NCBI GenBank assembly: GCA_963922205.1
Contig: CAWUHX010000027.1
Span: 1,674,001-1,738,000, forward strand
DNA from: Romanomermis culicivorax
Taxonomy: Eukaryota; Nematoda; Enoplea; Mermithida; Mermithidae
DNA length: 64,000 bases
Direction: 5' to 3'
Program-made: the position numbers and the translations under genes
The notes under the pieces: model-generated
Databases searched by the model: none
Told to the model about the DNA's origin: nothing
Seen by the model: only the letters and a program-made list of their open reading frames with translations
Part shown: positions 22,798 to 34,596 of the stretch, in pieces
Layout of the letters: every line of letters starts with the position of its first letter
Numbering within the stretch: the first letter of the stretch is position 1

Positions 22798-25700
22798 ATT
22801 ATAACGTCAAACGGGCCGTACGAATCCACGAACTGGATCAGTGGTTTAAAGCCACATTTGGGTACTGGCCGGCCAATCCCAAGGAACCTCGAATGGTAGA
22901 CATCGGGAAGGTCAGCCAGGTACTCCATTTTATCCGAGAAGTGTCAATCTTCAGAGGACAACCAGTTTGTGGTTTCGACGTTGAAAAAGTCAACCAGGAT
23001 AAGGTCGCCGCCTTGTTCAAAACAAGGGAGGTCGACAATCCAATGGGAAAACAGTTTGCCCGATATATCAGCTTCGCGCTAACGAACGGTCAAACTTACG
23101 TTATTGATACAACGTCGATGATGATCAAAGAGTGGACCAGCCTCCACGACTTCTTGAACTCCGACATGCTGTTCGCCGGATATGCCGTACTGGAAGATCT
23201 GGTGAGTATCTATAACGTTTGTGGCGCAGGGCGAGAGAATAAGGATAGGGACAAAACTGTCCCCTTACGGGAATTTCTAAGGAAGACCAAAGGTCGATAC
23301 TTTGACTTAGACCGTTTCGCCCTCACCATGGTAGGAGTAAACCTGGAGAAAAAATGCTTTCAGACAGGTATATGTCCCGAAACCTTTCGGTTAAAGGGAC
23401 TGTTCACGGAATTTTATTTGATAGACATGGGCCCCTACCAATATGACTTTTCGTTAAAAGCGAACCGTGATCGGTTTGCAAAAAGGGGTATATTGCCGGA
23501 AGAGCTCAGATACGCCGCTCTAGACGCATACTACTCCTTATTGGTCATGTTTGCCGCCATTCACTATGGCATGGCCGATCAACTGCTTATGCAAATGCAG
23601 ATTTTCGACCATGACAAGGTGGATCCCAAACAGATTAACACCATTGCCCTCCATTTTTATCAGCAATATCTAATGATTCCGGGCAATGTGAATCGAGAAA
23701 TGGGGCTAGGTACCCCAGTTATGGAAACCGATCAGGTTCAACCAAACATGGTCTACCACATGATGAAGTGTGAGATGTATAACCGTTGGGCGGTGCAAAT
23801 GCAGGGAAATAACACAGGTTATTATACCGCGCCCACGGAGTGTAATCCAGTCCGTCCGCAGGGAGTTCAGTTGCCAAGTGGTTTCTACCCACTACTTCCA
23901 AGAGATAACAAACCACTGAAGGACGACGGATACACCACAGATAGTGATCCCGACGAAATCCAGGACGTCCAGATACCAGACTGGGTAAATATTTCAAAAG
24001 ATATCCTGGAAAATCTCAAGTCAGGCGGAGCCTACTGGGATTTAGACGGGAAAATTTCTTTAACTTTATACGAAAACGCCAAGCTATACTGGCAACAAGC
24101 CGGGAAGCCCGATACCATTCCGCAAGAGGTGTTTTCCTCTAATAACCACTACCCAGTGGGTATCGAGGGCCATAGACAGGCCTATAAGACCAATTTTTAT
24201 ACGCCAAACTTGGCAAAGATTTCAGGTATGCTGGATGAGCGAAACTTCCCAGAGTTAGAGGTCATCTGCAAATTCATGCCATTGGCTTATCATTTGGCAT
24301 GGCCTCATTCTAGAGCGGAATGCGACTATGAAACTAACGCTCTGCTAAACTATAACTTTCTAAATAGTTATACTAAAGAAGGCCAGGAAATGATAAAGAA
24401 AATGTCCTGGAAGTCAGGCGACCGCCTGGCTTACTATTTAGAATTAGCAGCGACGCTACCGCCATCGGAACCCCGCTTTCCATCTAAAAAAGGGGTATAC
24501 GCATGGCAGAATCGGTTCGGTTTTGTCCCGCTACGATTTCGAGAAGCCGAGGAGATCCTACAAATTGGCGACGACAAATCGTTATTGAAGGACGGAGCTT
24601 ACAAGGTAAATCCTTATTTTTATGTAACTTTTTACTACGTAGGCTTCGAGACTTTAACGCCGGGACTGCGGTATCCCATGACGGAAGACGCATCGCCAAC
24701 CGACTACCCGATTACCTACGCACCGAGAAATCCGCTCGAGCTCAGACCGGAGTTTGTCAGCAAAAGCTTCCGGGAGAGAACAATCGCTTCGGAAATGCCC
24801 GGGTATACACTTACATATACCCCAGCCGGTGAGTTAATATCTAAGGTACCGGTAAATCGTCCCTCAACTTCCCAAACGGCGCAAGCCGGAGGGACGGGAC
24901 AGGTCAAAGCGCAGCCGCAGGCGCTAGCGCCGGTGGCCAAAGCTACACCAGCTTTGGACACTGCTGCTACGCAGGCAGCTGCAGTAGTTGTCGTGGTGCC
25001 GCCGCCAATCCAACCAGCGGTGGCACAGCCGACTCAAGTACCTCAAGTACAACAACCGGCCGAGCCTGAGCCAGAGGTTGTCACCATAATGCAATCAGTA
25101 CCTCCAGCACCAGCTGTTTTGCCAGCTAAAGTAAAACAGCTCTTGCCGAAGATACGAAATTCAGACTCTGAGTCCAGTTCAGAGGAGGATGTAGAAGAAG
25201 AAGAAGAGGGTGAAATCCTCGAATCTGAGGGCCAGACATCAGAGAATAAGGATGCGATGGAGGCCAAAACTCAGAAACAGGCTCTTGAGGAGGAGAAAAT
25301 CCAGACTCAAATTGACGAAGCAGTCACCAAAATGTCAGGGATCGATGTCAGACTGGAGAAGATGCAGGAAGCATCCCAGGAGATACCTGTGAAGGCCAAA
25401 GATCCTAAGGATCATGACCGTCAAGCGAAGCAAGAGGCCCTACAGGCCAAAATTCAGGAACAAAGAAGGCTGACGCAGCAGGAATTCCTGCGTCAGAGGG
25501 CAATCCAGAGAAAGCTGAAGGAGCAGGCACTAGCCGACGATAGCTCAGATTCAGCCATTGCAGCGACAGAGCTGATGCGGAGGGGAAGAATTGCCGAGGA
25601 AGGTATTCCTGGAATTTATTCCCCAGACAAAGTTCAGCAGATGTTAGCTGAAGGGATGTCGGAAAAATTTATCCGACACCTAGCCAAGGAAAAAGTAAGG

Positions 25701-27299
25701 CGTAGAAAGAGGATAGGTAAGGCCAAGCGACGCAGACTTGCAGCTCAGGGACAGCAGCAACAAGGAGCGGCCGCCACCGGATCCGAAAACGACGCCTACG
25801 ATACGGCCGAAGAAACGACGACCCCACAATACTCGATGAGCCAAAAGTCGAGATCGGAGACTTCAAAAAGTCAGACGCGAACGGAGACCTCCATAGGCCA
25901 GACAAAATCGGACAGGACAACAGGGTCCACTGCGACAACATCGTACACTCAGACGCGAACGGTATCGAAAACCGGCGGAGAGGTTAGTACTTATTCTGGC
26001 AAAAGTAAATCCGTGCCCTCCAGCTATACCGCAAGAAGTAGCAAACCTGCGGGAAGCGTATTGGTGAAGCCCGATCTTGAATCGGAGGAAAAATTGATCA
26101 AGAAGGTCAAACTGAATGTGGTAGCTAGTAGACCCGAAAGGGAACCACAGCAGTTTGTCACTCCTGGTCAATTAGCCGAAACTCTGATTGATTATTGGGA
26201 GTGGCAACGGGAACAAAGGCGCTTAATTGGGCCGATCTCATTTGAAAATCCAGAGGTCGCCAATTATTTCGCCTTTGATCGGCAAGAACGGCCGATAATT
26301 TACAGAATGGTCAATGATGCCATGGCCGAGATTCACGAAAATTACCGCCAGCAATTCGAAATGCAAGGCGGATTTATGTTCGACGGAGAGCGCATCCCTG
26401 AGGAGATCTGGGAATGGATAATTTTAATTCTCATCCCCAGATGGCTTCAGGACTACGATGCCTCAGACGTCTTCACGGCCATTAGGTATGTGACCCTAAT
26501 GATTTTTCTTCAGTTGGACTTCGCTCCGATCACGCCAACGGCAATTGGTAGGTGGTATGCCCAGGCGTGTTCGTTTGCGAACAGACAACTAGTCGTTGAG
26601 GCCCAGGGAAACCGCGTAGACGATGTCTACATTGCAGCCTTTAATCAGTATATTTTTATGGGCTCGCAAAGGTTAAACCAGATGGGTGTTAAGAGGAAGG
26701 CACCAGGCGATGACAGGTCGCAAGCTGATAAATTTCAGCGAACGGCTGCCAAGAGCCCGAGTAAGTTCAAGGTGCCTAGACTCCCTCCGGCTAAGAAGCA
26801 ACCACCGATGATACAACAATCATCGGCTACGACCAGCCAGAGGTCATATAGTGAAGCTGCTAGCACTTCTTACAAAAGTCCGCTTTCTCGATCAAAATCA
26901 ATATCATCAAAATCTCTTAATTCAACTTATCGGACACAAAAACCTCAGCGCAGCAGCTCCACTAGCAGTGGTCAAAGGCAGCAGGGGAGAGACGATATGT
27001 TCTCAAACCCGGCCCCGTACAGGGCTAGACCGGGGTATGACCAAGGTCAACCCAGGGGAGGCTTCAGAGGGCGCCCTCAGCGACCTTACAGAGGCCGAGG
27101 AACCTGGCAACACCAAGGTCAAGACCCGGATGCTGAATTTCATAATCCGAATTTTATTCCGCTAGGTAGACGCGGCGGAAGCCAACAAGGCCAAAATAGA
27201 GGCCAGGATGGAGGTCAAACCCGAGGCCAACCAGGTCAGAGGGGGTACTATCAAGGTAGACCTCGAGCAGGCTACCGAGGCGGCGGGCAGCAGCAGTAA
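22798..27299 (+). CDS. Element 1 ORF2, exon 2: DEDDy 3'-5' exonuclease protein with RGG tail
   Basis: With exon 1 this gives about 1540 residues. Residues ~97-290 form a 3'-5' exonuclease domain of the RNase D/WRN/MUT-7 class. Exo I is GFDVEK (Asp101, Glu103), Exo II is GYAVLEDL (Asp174) and Exo III is YAALDAY (Tyr279, Asp283), so all five DEDDy residues are present. A conserved middle region (about 300-650) has no family I recognise. Then come a Pro/Ala-rich linker, an acidic stretch, a Gln/Glu/Lys-rich probable coiled coil, a basic [19 protein letters not shown] nuclear localisation signal, a helical module also found in element 2 ORF3, and a long Arg-Gly-Gly tail. No signal peptide or membrane segment, so it is not an envelope. 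The first ATG of exon 2 is internal: homology to element 2 extends upstream to the acceptor. Confidence 0.9.
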
Positions 27300-28044
27300 A
27301 TAGCCGCAAAATTTTGGCCCAAAAATTTCTTTTTCGTACATATATTTTCTACTTATTTCATAAAACATAAAACCCAAAAACACTAATAAAATCACAAAAA
27401 ATCCAAAAAAATCAAAAAACAAAAAATCCAAAAACATTTCTTTTCGGTGCTGCTGGCCATCAAAAATCTCTTTTTTGACAAAACCGGTGCAAAAACCCAA
27501 CCGTAAAAAATATTTTAACTTTTGGCCACATTCTTGCTCAAATTTTTTAGCGCATTTTAAATTTTGTGATATCCGTACAACCCCGCGTCGTCTTTTTGTA
27601 TCGTAATATAATCTCGTATTTTAGTTTAATTTAGAAAAAATAGAGACGCGGGAAGTCGATTTGCATGCGGTTAGACCCACGGCCAACGAATTGACACAGC
27701 ATGCAGACCGAGCGGCCGAGCCCGAAGCCGACCACACATCCGGCACCGACGTTTACGTCATACTCCTTAGGGCAGGAGGTTATTCCATCAATGCCGAGGT
27801 CAAAATGGACGTCACTTGCCAGCCATTGCGGCGAAGCCCTTGGTATTCGTTGTGTCCAACGACCAGCACAGGAGTTCTATTAGGACAGACTGTGAAACGG
27901 GAGTCCGGTGAGACAAACTGTTTATCAGGAGTCAGCCGGAATTGTAGATTTTTTCTTTTTTGATTAATTCTTTTTAATGCCGGGGTAACCCGGCCAAAAG
28001 TTTTTTTTTCTACCTCCCGTAGGTCGGTTTCGACGCGCGAGGGA
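27300..28044 (+). other. Element 1 3' non-coding region
   Basis: AT-rich then mixed sequence between the ORF2 stop and the 3' LTR. Small open frames on both strands here are unsupported. A short purine run GCGAGGGA abutting the LTR at 28044 may be the polypurine tract. Confidence 0.5.
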
Positions 28045-28659
28045 TGTTGGGCACCCTGTTGATGCCAATTTCGTGTGGGGAAATCGACATGCAAATCGAC
28101 GACAGGGACGACCAGCGGCGCAGACATTTGCATAGAATGGAGCGCCACCAAAAGACCAAAAAAGATAGTGAAAATCATTGTTCACTATATTTCGATTTTT
28201 ATTATATTTTCGTTACTTTGCTGGCGTCCCTAAATAAAGTTCCCAGCAATTCGTCTTTATTTTGCATATATTTCTACTGTGGTCAATCCACATTTTTTAT
28301 TATTGCGTCGGAAATATTGATTTACATATTTGTTGTTTATTATTTAGGATTTGTTATCGAACGTCGAAGGCGGAGGGCCAGAGGCCCAGGCGCCGGCTTA
28401 CATCAAGTAAGTTCTGGGAAACCCCTTTCGGGTTATACCCAAGTAAGTTTATCCCTGAGGGGATTCCTTGTCTCATCTAGGAGACTGCGGAGGTCTTTGG
28501 TAAGGCCCCCGTATTTAGAACAAAGTTTATCTTTGTTGTTGTAGGTCTGGGGAACCGGACTGTTGCACTATCACCGAGGCTTAGCCAAGGGATCAGTTCT
28601 AACAGGTCAGTTCAGACCCACTCTTTTCTTACGCCTCTTAAGGAAAGACCTGCACAACA
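28045..28659 (+). repeat. Element 1, 3' LTR
   Basis: Matches the 5' LTR over its whole 615-bp length with no difference noticed by eye. Followed by the ACTA target duplication at 28660-28663. Its AATAAA (28233-28238) would serve for 3' end formation. Confidence 0.93.
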
Positions 28660-28992
28660 ACTATGCTGTATATTTTTCTACAGTAATCCACACTACTAAC
28701 TGTGCAACGGTAGTCCTTGTAATGCATACTTTGATTGACGTACTGATGACTGCTTTCTACTTGCCAAATGTGACACTATACTATAAGAAGAATCTTTACG
28801 TTACAAGTCATTTGACAGCGATCTAGGACACGTGGCACCTAAGAAAACTCCGGATTTAAGTGGAAGGTAGAATTTTTGTGTTACAGTAATCCTCCCGACT
28901 CTGTATGACTCCTGCATTCTTCTTCGGAAAAATGCCACTAACTGGAATTTATCCTACTTATGAATTTTCTTAAGGTAGAAAATTTTACGAAC

Positions 28993-29293
28993 TTTGACTA
29001 TAGGCGAAGATTGGCACGGTTGATTCATACAAACGCCCTTTTGCTCTTTATAACCGTAGCACGTTTCGAGTGGAAAATTGCAGCCGCTCGACGCCGTACA
29101 TTGGGTCAAATTGCGCAACACTTCGATTGGTCGGCCGCCGTCGCAGCCCAAACCGGCCGGCGACTTGGCGCAATCGATCAAGAATTGAGGTGCGAGTTCG
29201 AATGGGCCTTTCAAACGGCGGTCGATTTGGTATTGGGCGGCGACGAGGTCGGCCGTCGAAAAAGCATAGCAAGAGCCGCACTTTCCTTGACGT
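28993..29293 (-). CDS. Papain-like cysteine protease, exon with catalytic Cys
   Basis: Sixth exon seen (minus strand), starting after the acceptor AAATCTTGCAG. Its first base completes the Arg codon begun in the previous exon. It then reads QGKCGSCYAFS, containing the oxyanion Gln and the catalytic Cys; the usual Trp after that Cys is Tyr here. It continues with the disulphide-rich C1A left domain (LIDCAK, GCDGGRP, CYGY). The end is set at 28993 because only that donor (AAA|GTTCGT) keeps phase 0 with the terminal exon. A better-looking GTAAAA donor 5 bp on would break the frame. The 3' LTR of element 1 lies about 330 bp further on. Confidence 0.88.
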
Positions 29294-29709
29294 CTGCAAG
29301 ATTTGAGCGGATGAAGCGAAATTAAGAACTTGCGGATCGAAATAAAAAATTGATAATATATTACTGTAGAAATTATGATGTGATTATCTAGTAGCGAGTG
29401 ACCGTGCATTAGTTCATCTTCATTTTTATAACGAAATAGTGGTGCCAGATGTTGAATATCGTAGTTTAGAATCGGTTACAGTAATCTTTAATTGTAGTAT
29501 TAGCTGCCTTTTAGTGTTTGCAGATCTCTTATAAAGATGCAGTCAAAAACTTTTCATTTTCATTGATTTGTGAAGAGGTCAGGTTAGAGTAAAAATGATT
29601 ATCTCTGATACAAATCTGCTTTCCAACAAGTCTATATTGTGCCAAATTTTTGCAGTCTCGATTGGGAGGTGAGGTTTACTGTAATGAGAGCTCATACTTC
29701 ATCTACGGA

Positions 29710-30885
29710 GTACGAGAAGGGCCACTAAGAAAAAAAGGTTACCTCTTGAAAAAATTTGTTGCCACTCAAAAAAATGGTTACCTTTCAACACGATGCACAG
29801 AATTTTTTCAAGATGCATTGCAAAAATTTCAAGATGTTTCACAAAAAATTCAAGATGCATTGCAAAAAAATTAAGATGTAAGAGTTTTCCGATGTTCGAC
29901 TTTTTTTATCGCAATTTTTTTAAATGCATCGCAATTTTTCAAGATAATCTTCAAAAGAAAATCAAGATCGGCAGCACATCAAAGCGTAAAAACTTCTGAA
30001 ACTAGCCAATCAAAGGGGCCACCTCCTGCACCCTTCAAAGTGGATTTCTGAGGTCGCTGGCAGAACCCACGGATTTTACCGGAGGGTGACAGACGTGGAG
30101 AGGTTATTTTGCACGAGGTATCCGATGGACATATCAGTTTTTCATAAAAAAATTTTATTTTTTGAAATTTTGTAGAAAAATGTTTAAAATGCTTGTTTTT
30201 CATTCGAAATGCAGTAATTCAAGCATTTAGGATCCAAATTTTCGTTTCTTTGTCGGGTTCCTGAGCAGGTAGGGAATTATCTTAAAACAGCCGAAAAAGT
30301 TCAAAATTTTGATTATTTTCCAGAATTACTGCATTTTGGGTGAAAAAAGAGCCTTTCTGACTTTTTTCTGAAAAGTTTCGAAAAATAAAAACTTCTATGG
30401 AAAACCAAATGTCCATCGGACTTCCCGTGCAAAACCGCCTCCCCCTGCCTTCTCCATATAACCAAGGGCGCTCTCCGTCAGCATGCCATGACCTCAGAAA
30501 TCCACTTTGAAGGATTCCCGTATATGTAAACATGGGAGGAGGAACAACGCCTTTGATTTGTCAGTTTAAAAAATTTTTATACTTTGATGTGCTGCCCATC
30601 TTGATTTTTGTTCAAGACGAGATCTCGATTTTTTTCAACATTCCATCTTGATTTTTTTTTCAAGATTACGTAAACAAAATGTCATTCACTTGAAAAAAAA
30701 GTCGAACATCGAAAAACTATTACAGCTTGATTTTTTGCCATGCATCTTGAAATTTCTGCGAAGCATCTTGAAATTTTAACGATAGCCATCTTGAAAAAAT
30801 GTTGTGCATCATGTTCGAAGGTAATGATTTTTTCAAGTGGTAACAAATTTTTTCAGGTAGTAACAGGGCACTTCGTGCATTCCGT
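29710..30885. mobile_element. Foldback element FB2 with internal CAAGATGCAT tandem repeats
   Basis: The two halves are inverted copies. The left arm has GGTTACC...CTTGAAAAAATTTGTTGCCAC, then repeated TTTCAAGATGCATTGCAAAA. The right arm has CATCTTGAAATTT repeats and then AGTGGTAACAAATTTTTTCAGG. A shorter related fragment lies near 59360-59530. No coding capacity. It is located in the intron between protease exons. Confidence 0.65.
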
Positions 30886-30891
30886 ACCATT

Positions 30892-31232
30892 TATTTTAAA
30901 ATGGTCGACGCTGTGATTTAATGAATGTAGGTTCAACAAGAAAAACTGGTAAAGCTTATTACTGTAATGAATGAAAAAAATTTATCGTTCGTGAGCGGTA
31001 AACACAACGTATGAAAATTTCCTCCTATAAATTCGTTAAATGACCAAAATCTGTCGGGTAAGACTCAAGTATCAAACATAGTTCTATGCAAATCAAAATT
31101 ATACGAAACAGCGTGGTCTTTCTACTATTTTTTGCGTTCACATTATAATGAGAAAATTTTGCCTTTTTCTACAGTAAAAATTGCGTATCAGAGTGAACCT
31201 GCTTCGACTATAGCAATTGACGATTTTACTTT
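30892..31232 (+). mobile_element. Family-A inverted-repeat MITE copy
   Basis: Contains GTCGACGCTGTGATTTAATG, AAGCTTATTACTGTAATG, TTTTTCTACAGTAAAAATTG and the CGACTATAGCAATTGACG end in family order. Confidence 0.55.
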
Positions 31233-31867
31233 TTATTTCTTCTTTTTTCTGCTGTATTACTTATTTATTTTCGATTATCATTTTTAGCTTACTTTCTTTG
31301 TTTCATGTATTGTTATTTACCGTAATGTTCTGAAACTTTTCTATTTTCAGTTTTACTTTTTTTCTGCCCTATTACTTATTTATTTAAAATTAGTATTTTT
31401 TGTTTACTTTCTTCTTGTCATCTATTGTAATTTACTGTAATGTTTTGAAACTTTTGAACTTTTGTGGTTTCGAAAATTTGTGTCAATTTCGACGCGGTCG
31501 ATATTTTGGGTCAACAGGTCAAACACTAATTTGCGAAAATGATTGGCAGGGTAAAGTTTGATTTTTTTTTGTTTTTTTCAAAAGTTCTATTATATATATA
31601 TTGATTGATGTGATTAATGTACCACACATTGTCGAGTTTTTGCACACTGTAGCTGATATACAAAATTATCAGAAGTTTTATACACACTCACTCTTATATT
31701 TTAACGACTTCTGGAAAAATACTTGACATGACAATAATCTAGTTAACAGAACTCGTCTAAGAAAAATGGTTCTGTAACAATACGAGACAATAAAGCTATA
31801 GTTTGTTTTTCTTGAAATGCTTCTAGATTATGTACAATTTCATATTCCTACAACTTCTCACTCAACC

Positions 31868-32715
31868 ATGAGTCGCAGACATGTTCCCAATACAGCGAAA
31901 CTCAAAATAGCGAGACTCAAAACAGCGATTCTCAATACAGCGAAATCTCAATATAGCAATTCCCAAAACAGCGTGGTCTCAGAATACCGATTCTCAAAAC
32001 AGCGAATCTCGAAACTGTGAATCTCAATTCAGCGAACAGTAAAAACTTCTATGCATTAGGGACGTACACATCATTTTATAATAAATATGCAAGTTAGATA
32101 TATTAAAATCGTTTTTGCTACTCGAGGTAGTCTATTTTTAGTTCCGTTTGGCCATCTAAGTTTCACATGCTTTTGTGCTGCAGTTGCGGTAGGAAATCAA
32201 ATAAAATCAAACGAATAAAAAATGAAGCAGTAAAGGTAGAGCAATAAACAAATAAAAAAAACGAAAAGTAAAATAATGTAATAAAAAGTAGGTTAAAAAT
32301 AGAACAAAAACACCCAACCTGAAAAAATTAAGCAAAAAGAACAAAAAGTGGCTTAAAAGAAGAATAGGGAATAAGTCAATATAGGAAAAAAGAAACAAAA
32401 AACATGCATGTTGAAATGTTATTAATAAACAAACCAGAATAAAAAGCTGTAATGTCATGAAAACTCATGGTATAGAGTCATAATATCAGAAATCTGGCGA
32501 TTCGTGCCAAAATCTGACAACCAGCATCCACCAGATCGAAATGGAGGACCGAATAGGTCTATTACGCCAAAATGTCTACCCCGTCCAATTTCGAATTTTC
32601 CATTCTAAAGATAACTTTTTTGAAAATTCACTATTTTGAGAATCTGCTCTGAGACTTCGCTGTATTGAGTCTTGTTACTTTGAGTTTTGCTTTTGTGTGT
32701 TTCGCTGAATACGGG
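31868..32715. mobile_element. Foldback element with terminal ACAGCGATTCTCAA arrays
   Basis: The left end is a degenerate tandem array of about 14-15-bp units (ACAGCGATTCTCAA type, 31868-32040). The right end (32620-32715) carries the same words inverted (TTGAGAATC, TTCGCTGTATTGAG). The A-rich centre at 32200-32460 resembles the arms of FB1. No gene. Confidence 0.5.
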
Positions 32716-33713
32716 TGAAACCGAGTCACATAGGACTTGAAATTTGGATACTTACCCAAGTAACCTTCAAAATCTTACAGCGAAAACTTCATATAAACAA
32801 TTTTGACAACAGTAGTAATTTTTGTCGTTTTCCGGATTCAGAAGTACTTCATAAAAAAACAAATTATTGTAAGAACTTGTTCTACATTTTTCTTAAGTAT
32901 GTGAAAATAGCAAAGTAAACTACAATAAACTGGTATTCGTATTCATCAGAATGCCATTTCGAATGCCGTTTTTTCTTACATTCAGGATCCTCCAGGGGTT
33001 AAGCTGCTGCTGCCCCAAAATTTTAAAATCCGAAATAATACGAGTGGAAAGCAAATACACTATTCCATATTTTTACAATATCCTGCTAAAAGCACATGTC
33101 ACGTTAGGACTGCAAATTTTTGAGCTTATTGAAGCATCATTTACCGATTTTTAAAGTAAAAAATCCTACAGTAAAAGCTCTCTATGAGGTATTCTGATGG
33201 CGGTACTTGATTTTGTCCTTTTTCTATTTGAAGCATCCTGTAAAAATGAGACTATGTTCCTCTCGAAATGCTTCTACAAGATAAAAAATTGGAAAAGAAG
33301 TCTATTTTTTCACGATTTTCCTAACCATATGTCATATTAGCACAGAAAATTGGTGACTTTATTCAACTATACTTGAATGTTGTAACACAGTTTTTTTGAC
33401 AAAAATTCTGTAATAAAACTTTTTTTGAGCGATTAAGGAATTTCATCGGGAAAAAAAGTTGCACCATTAGAAAATTTGTACTACTAAACTGAATTTTTCT
33501 GCAACATCCAAAAATCAGTAGATTGGCATAATTACAAGATGTTAGTGTCCTCAAATTCTGTTTTGTGAAAGTTTTTGGAAAAGTGATGCAGTTACAGTAT
33601 TTTGACCAGACGCCTCAACAATGTACAGAACCTTATTACATTGGAGTAGCTGTTTGATAATCGTCAATTTTATGCAACCAAAAAACTACAGTAAACTATA
33701 GCAAGCTGCTGAC

Positions 33714-34086
33714 CTCGGCTGAGGCACAACTCCCTCGTCCATCCAATTCCATTTTGGACACTTTTTGATCAATTGTTGACCCTGACCGTACAGTTCCGGT
33801 CCGGCCGGCTTTTGTTCGCTCAACGGGTACAACGCACCGCCGCTGATGGCCCAAAATTGTTCGAAAGTTAAATTGGAAAATTCGTTCAATTCGAAATAGG
33901 CGTCGGTCGACCGTCGCCGTTCGCAATTCAATTTTTGTACGATTTGCGAATTGTCGCTAAAAATTTCGGAAACGCCTTCCCGTTGGGCCGGTTGGTAGGA
34001 CGCTTTTTGGTATGCCGTGGTGAATTTTTCAAATTCTTGCATGTATTCATCGTGAGATTTTAATCGCAGACATGTGGCCGATAATG
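33714..34086 (-). CDS. Papain-like cysteine protease, propeptide (I29) exon
   Basis: Minus-strand exon starting after the acceptor TTTTTTCACATAG and ending at the donor GAG|GTCAGC. It carries an inhibitor_I29-type propeptide: EYMQEFEKFTTAYQK, an IFSDNSQIV segment matching the ERFNIN helix, and FELNEFSNLTFEQFW matching the GNFD region. It ends with the start of the mature enzyme (WNWMDEGVVPQPR). Phase 1 in and phase 2 out both agree with the adjacent exons. The propeptide normally folds and inhibits the zymogen until acidification. Confidence 0.88.
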
Positions 34087-34256
34087 CTATGTGAAAAAAA
34101 TCAAGATTGACCCAAGAAAACAAACAAAATACAGTATCCAAAAGAAAGCAAGAAGTAAACAAAAATATGTAGAACACAAAAATGTAATTGAGTGAACCAG
34201 TAAGGCGAGGGCCGTTGTTTCACAAGTATCCATCCCACCGAATTTTAACTATGCTC

Positions 34257-34596
34257 CATTCATTTTGAAACAATCGATGCAGCAATCCCATAAATTCAAG
34301 TTCAATATGGGAAAAACTTGTAAACTTATTACTGTAATCAATGAAAAATTTTTTCTTCCGTGAGCGGTAAGCAGAATAGCTAAAATTTGCATAAGTGATC
34401 CAAATTTAACGAGTTGCACCCAAGTATCGATGCACATCTGTCCGATATAAGCAGTGGATAAGCATCATTGAGGCTTTTCCCATTCTCATGAAGAAATTGA
34501 GCGTTTTTCTACAGTAGAAAGTTTTCCACTGAGTAAAAATTGAGTATCAAATTGAACCCACTTTTTTGGTTTTCACTGCGTCAATAATTTAAAATT
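34257..34596 (+). mobile_element. Family-A inverted-repeat MITE, well-preserved copy
   Basis: Begins TTCATTTTGAAACAATCGATG, contains AACTTATTACTGTAATC and TTTTTCTACAGTAGAAAG, and ends with the imperfect inverse TTTTCACTGCGTCAATAATT. A useful reference copy for the family. Confidence 0.65.

Larger units (their letters stand above)
14020..28659 (+). mobile_element. Element 1: intact Ty3/Gypsy-type LTR retrotransposon with an extra exonuclease ORF
   Basis: A 14.64-kb element bounded by 615-bp direct repeats (TGTTGGG...CACAACA) and a perfect 4-bp target duplication ACTA (14016-14019, 28660-28663). Order: LTR, leader, gag-pol (14731-21567), a two-exon exonuclease ORF (21992-27299), a 745-bp non-coding tail, LTR. 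Both LTRs look identical by eye and both ORFs are open, so insertion is recent. The order PR-RT-RNH-IN with a GPY/F module places it in Metaviridae. It is almost twice the usual size of nematode Cer elements because of ORF2. It lies antisense in an intron of the protease gene. Confidence 0.95.
10285..28992 (-). other. 18.7-kb last intron of the protease gene, hosting element 1
   Basis: Lies between the Cys exon (ending 28993) and the His/Asn exon (starting 10284), phase 0 on both sides. It contains a Harbinger-like MITE, family-A MITEs, two tandem tRNA-like units and the 14.6-kb retrotransposon, in the opposite orientation to the gene. From 11393 to 12597 I see no feature. Without element 1 the intron would be about 4.1 kb. 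Confidence 0.8.

Noticed and set aside
21992..27299. ORF2 as an envelope gene because of its position
   Set aside because: No signal peptide, membrane anchor or Cys-rich ectodomain; instead an exonuclease core and RNA-binding-type tail.
27780..28178. Minus-strand 132-codon ORF at the 3' end of element 1
   Set aside because: Overlaps the 3' LTR and antisense non-coding sequence; no motif, and no counterpart in element 2.
32740..32775. Spliced-leader-like TTACCCAAG
   Set aside because: Only the short core matches; no Sm site or SL RNA structure follows.
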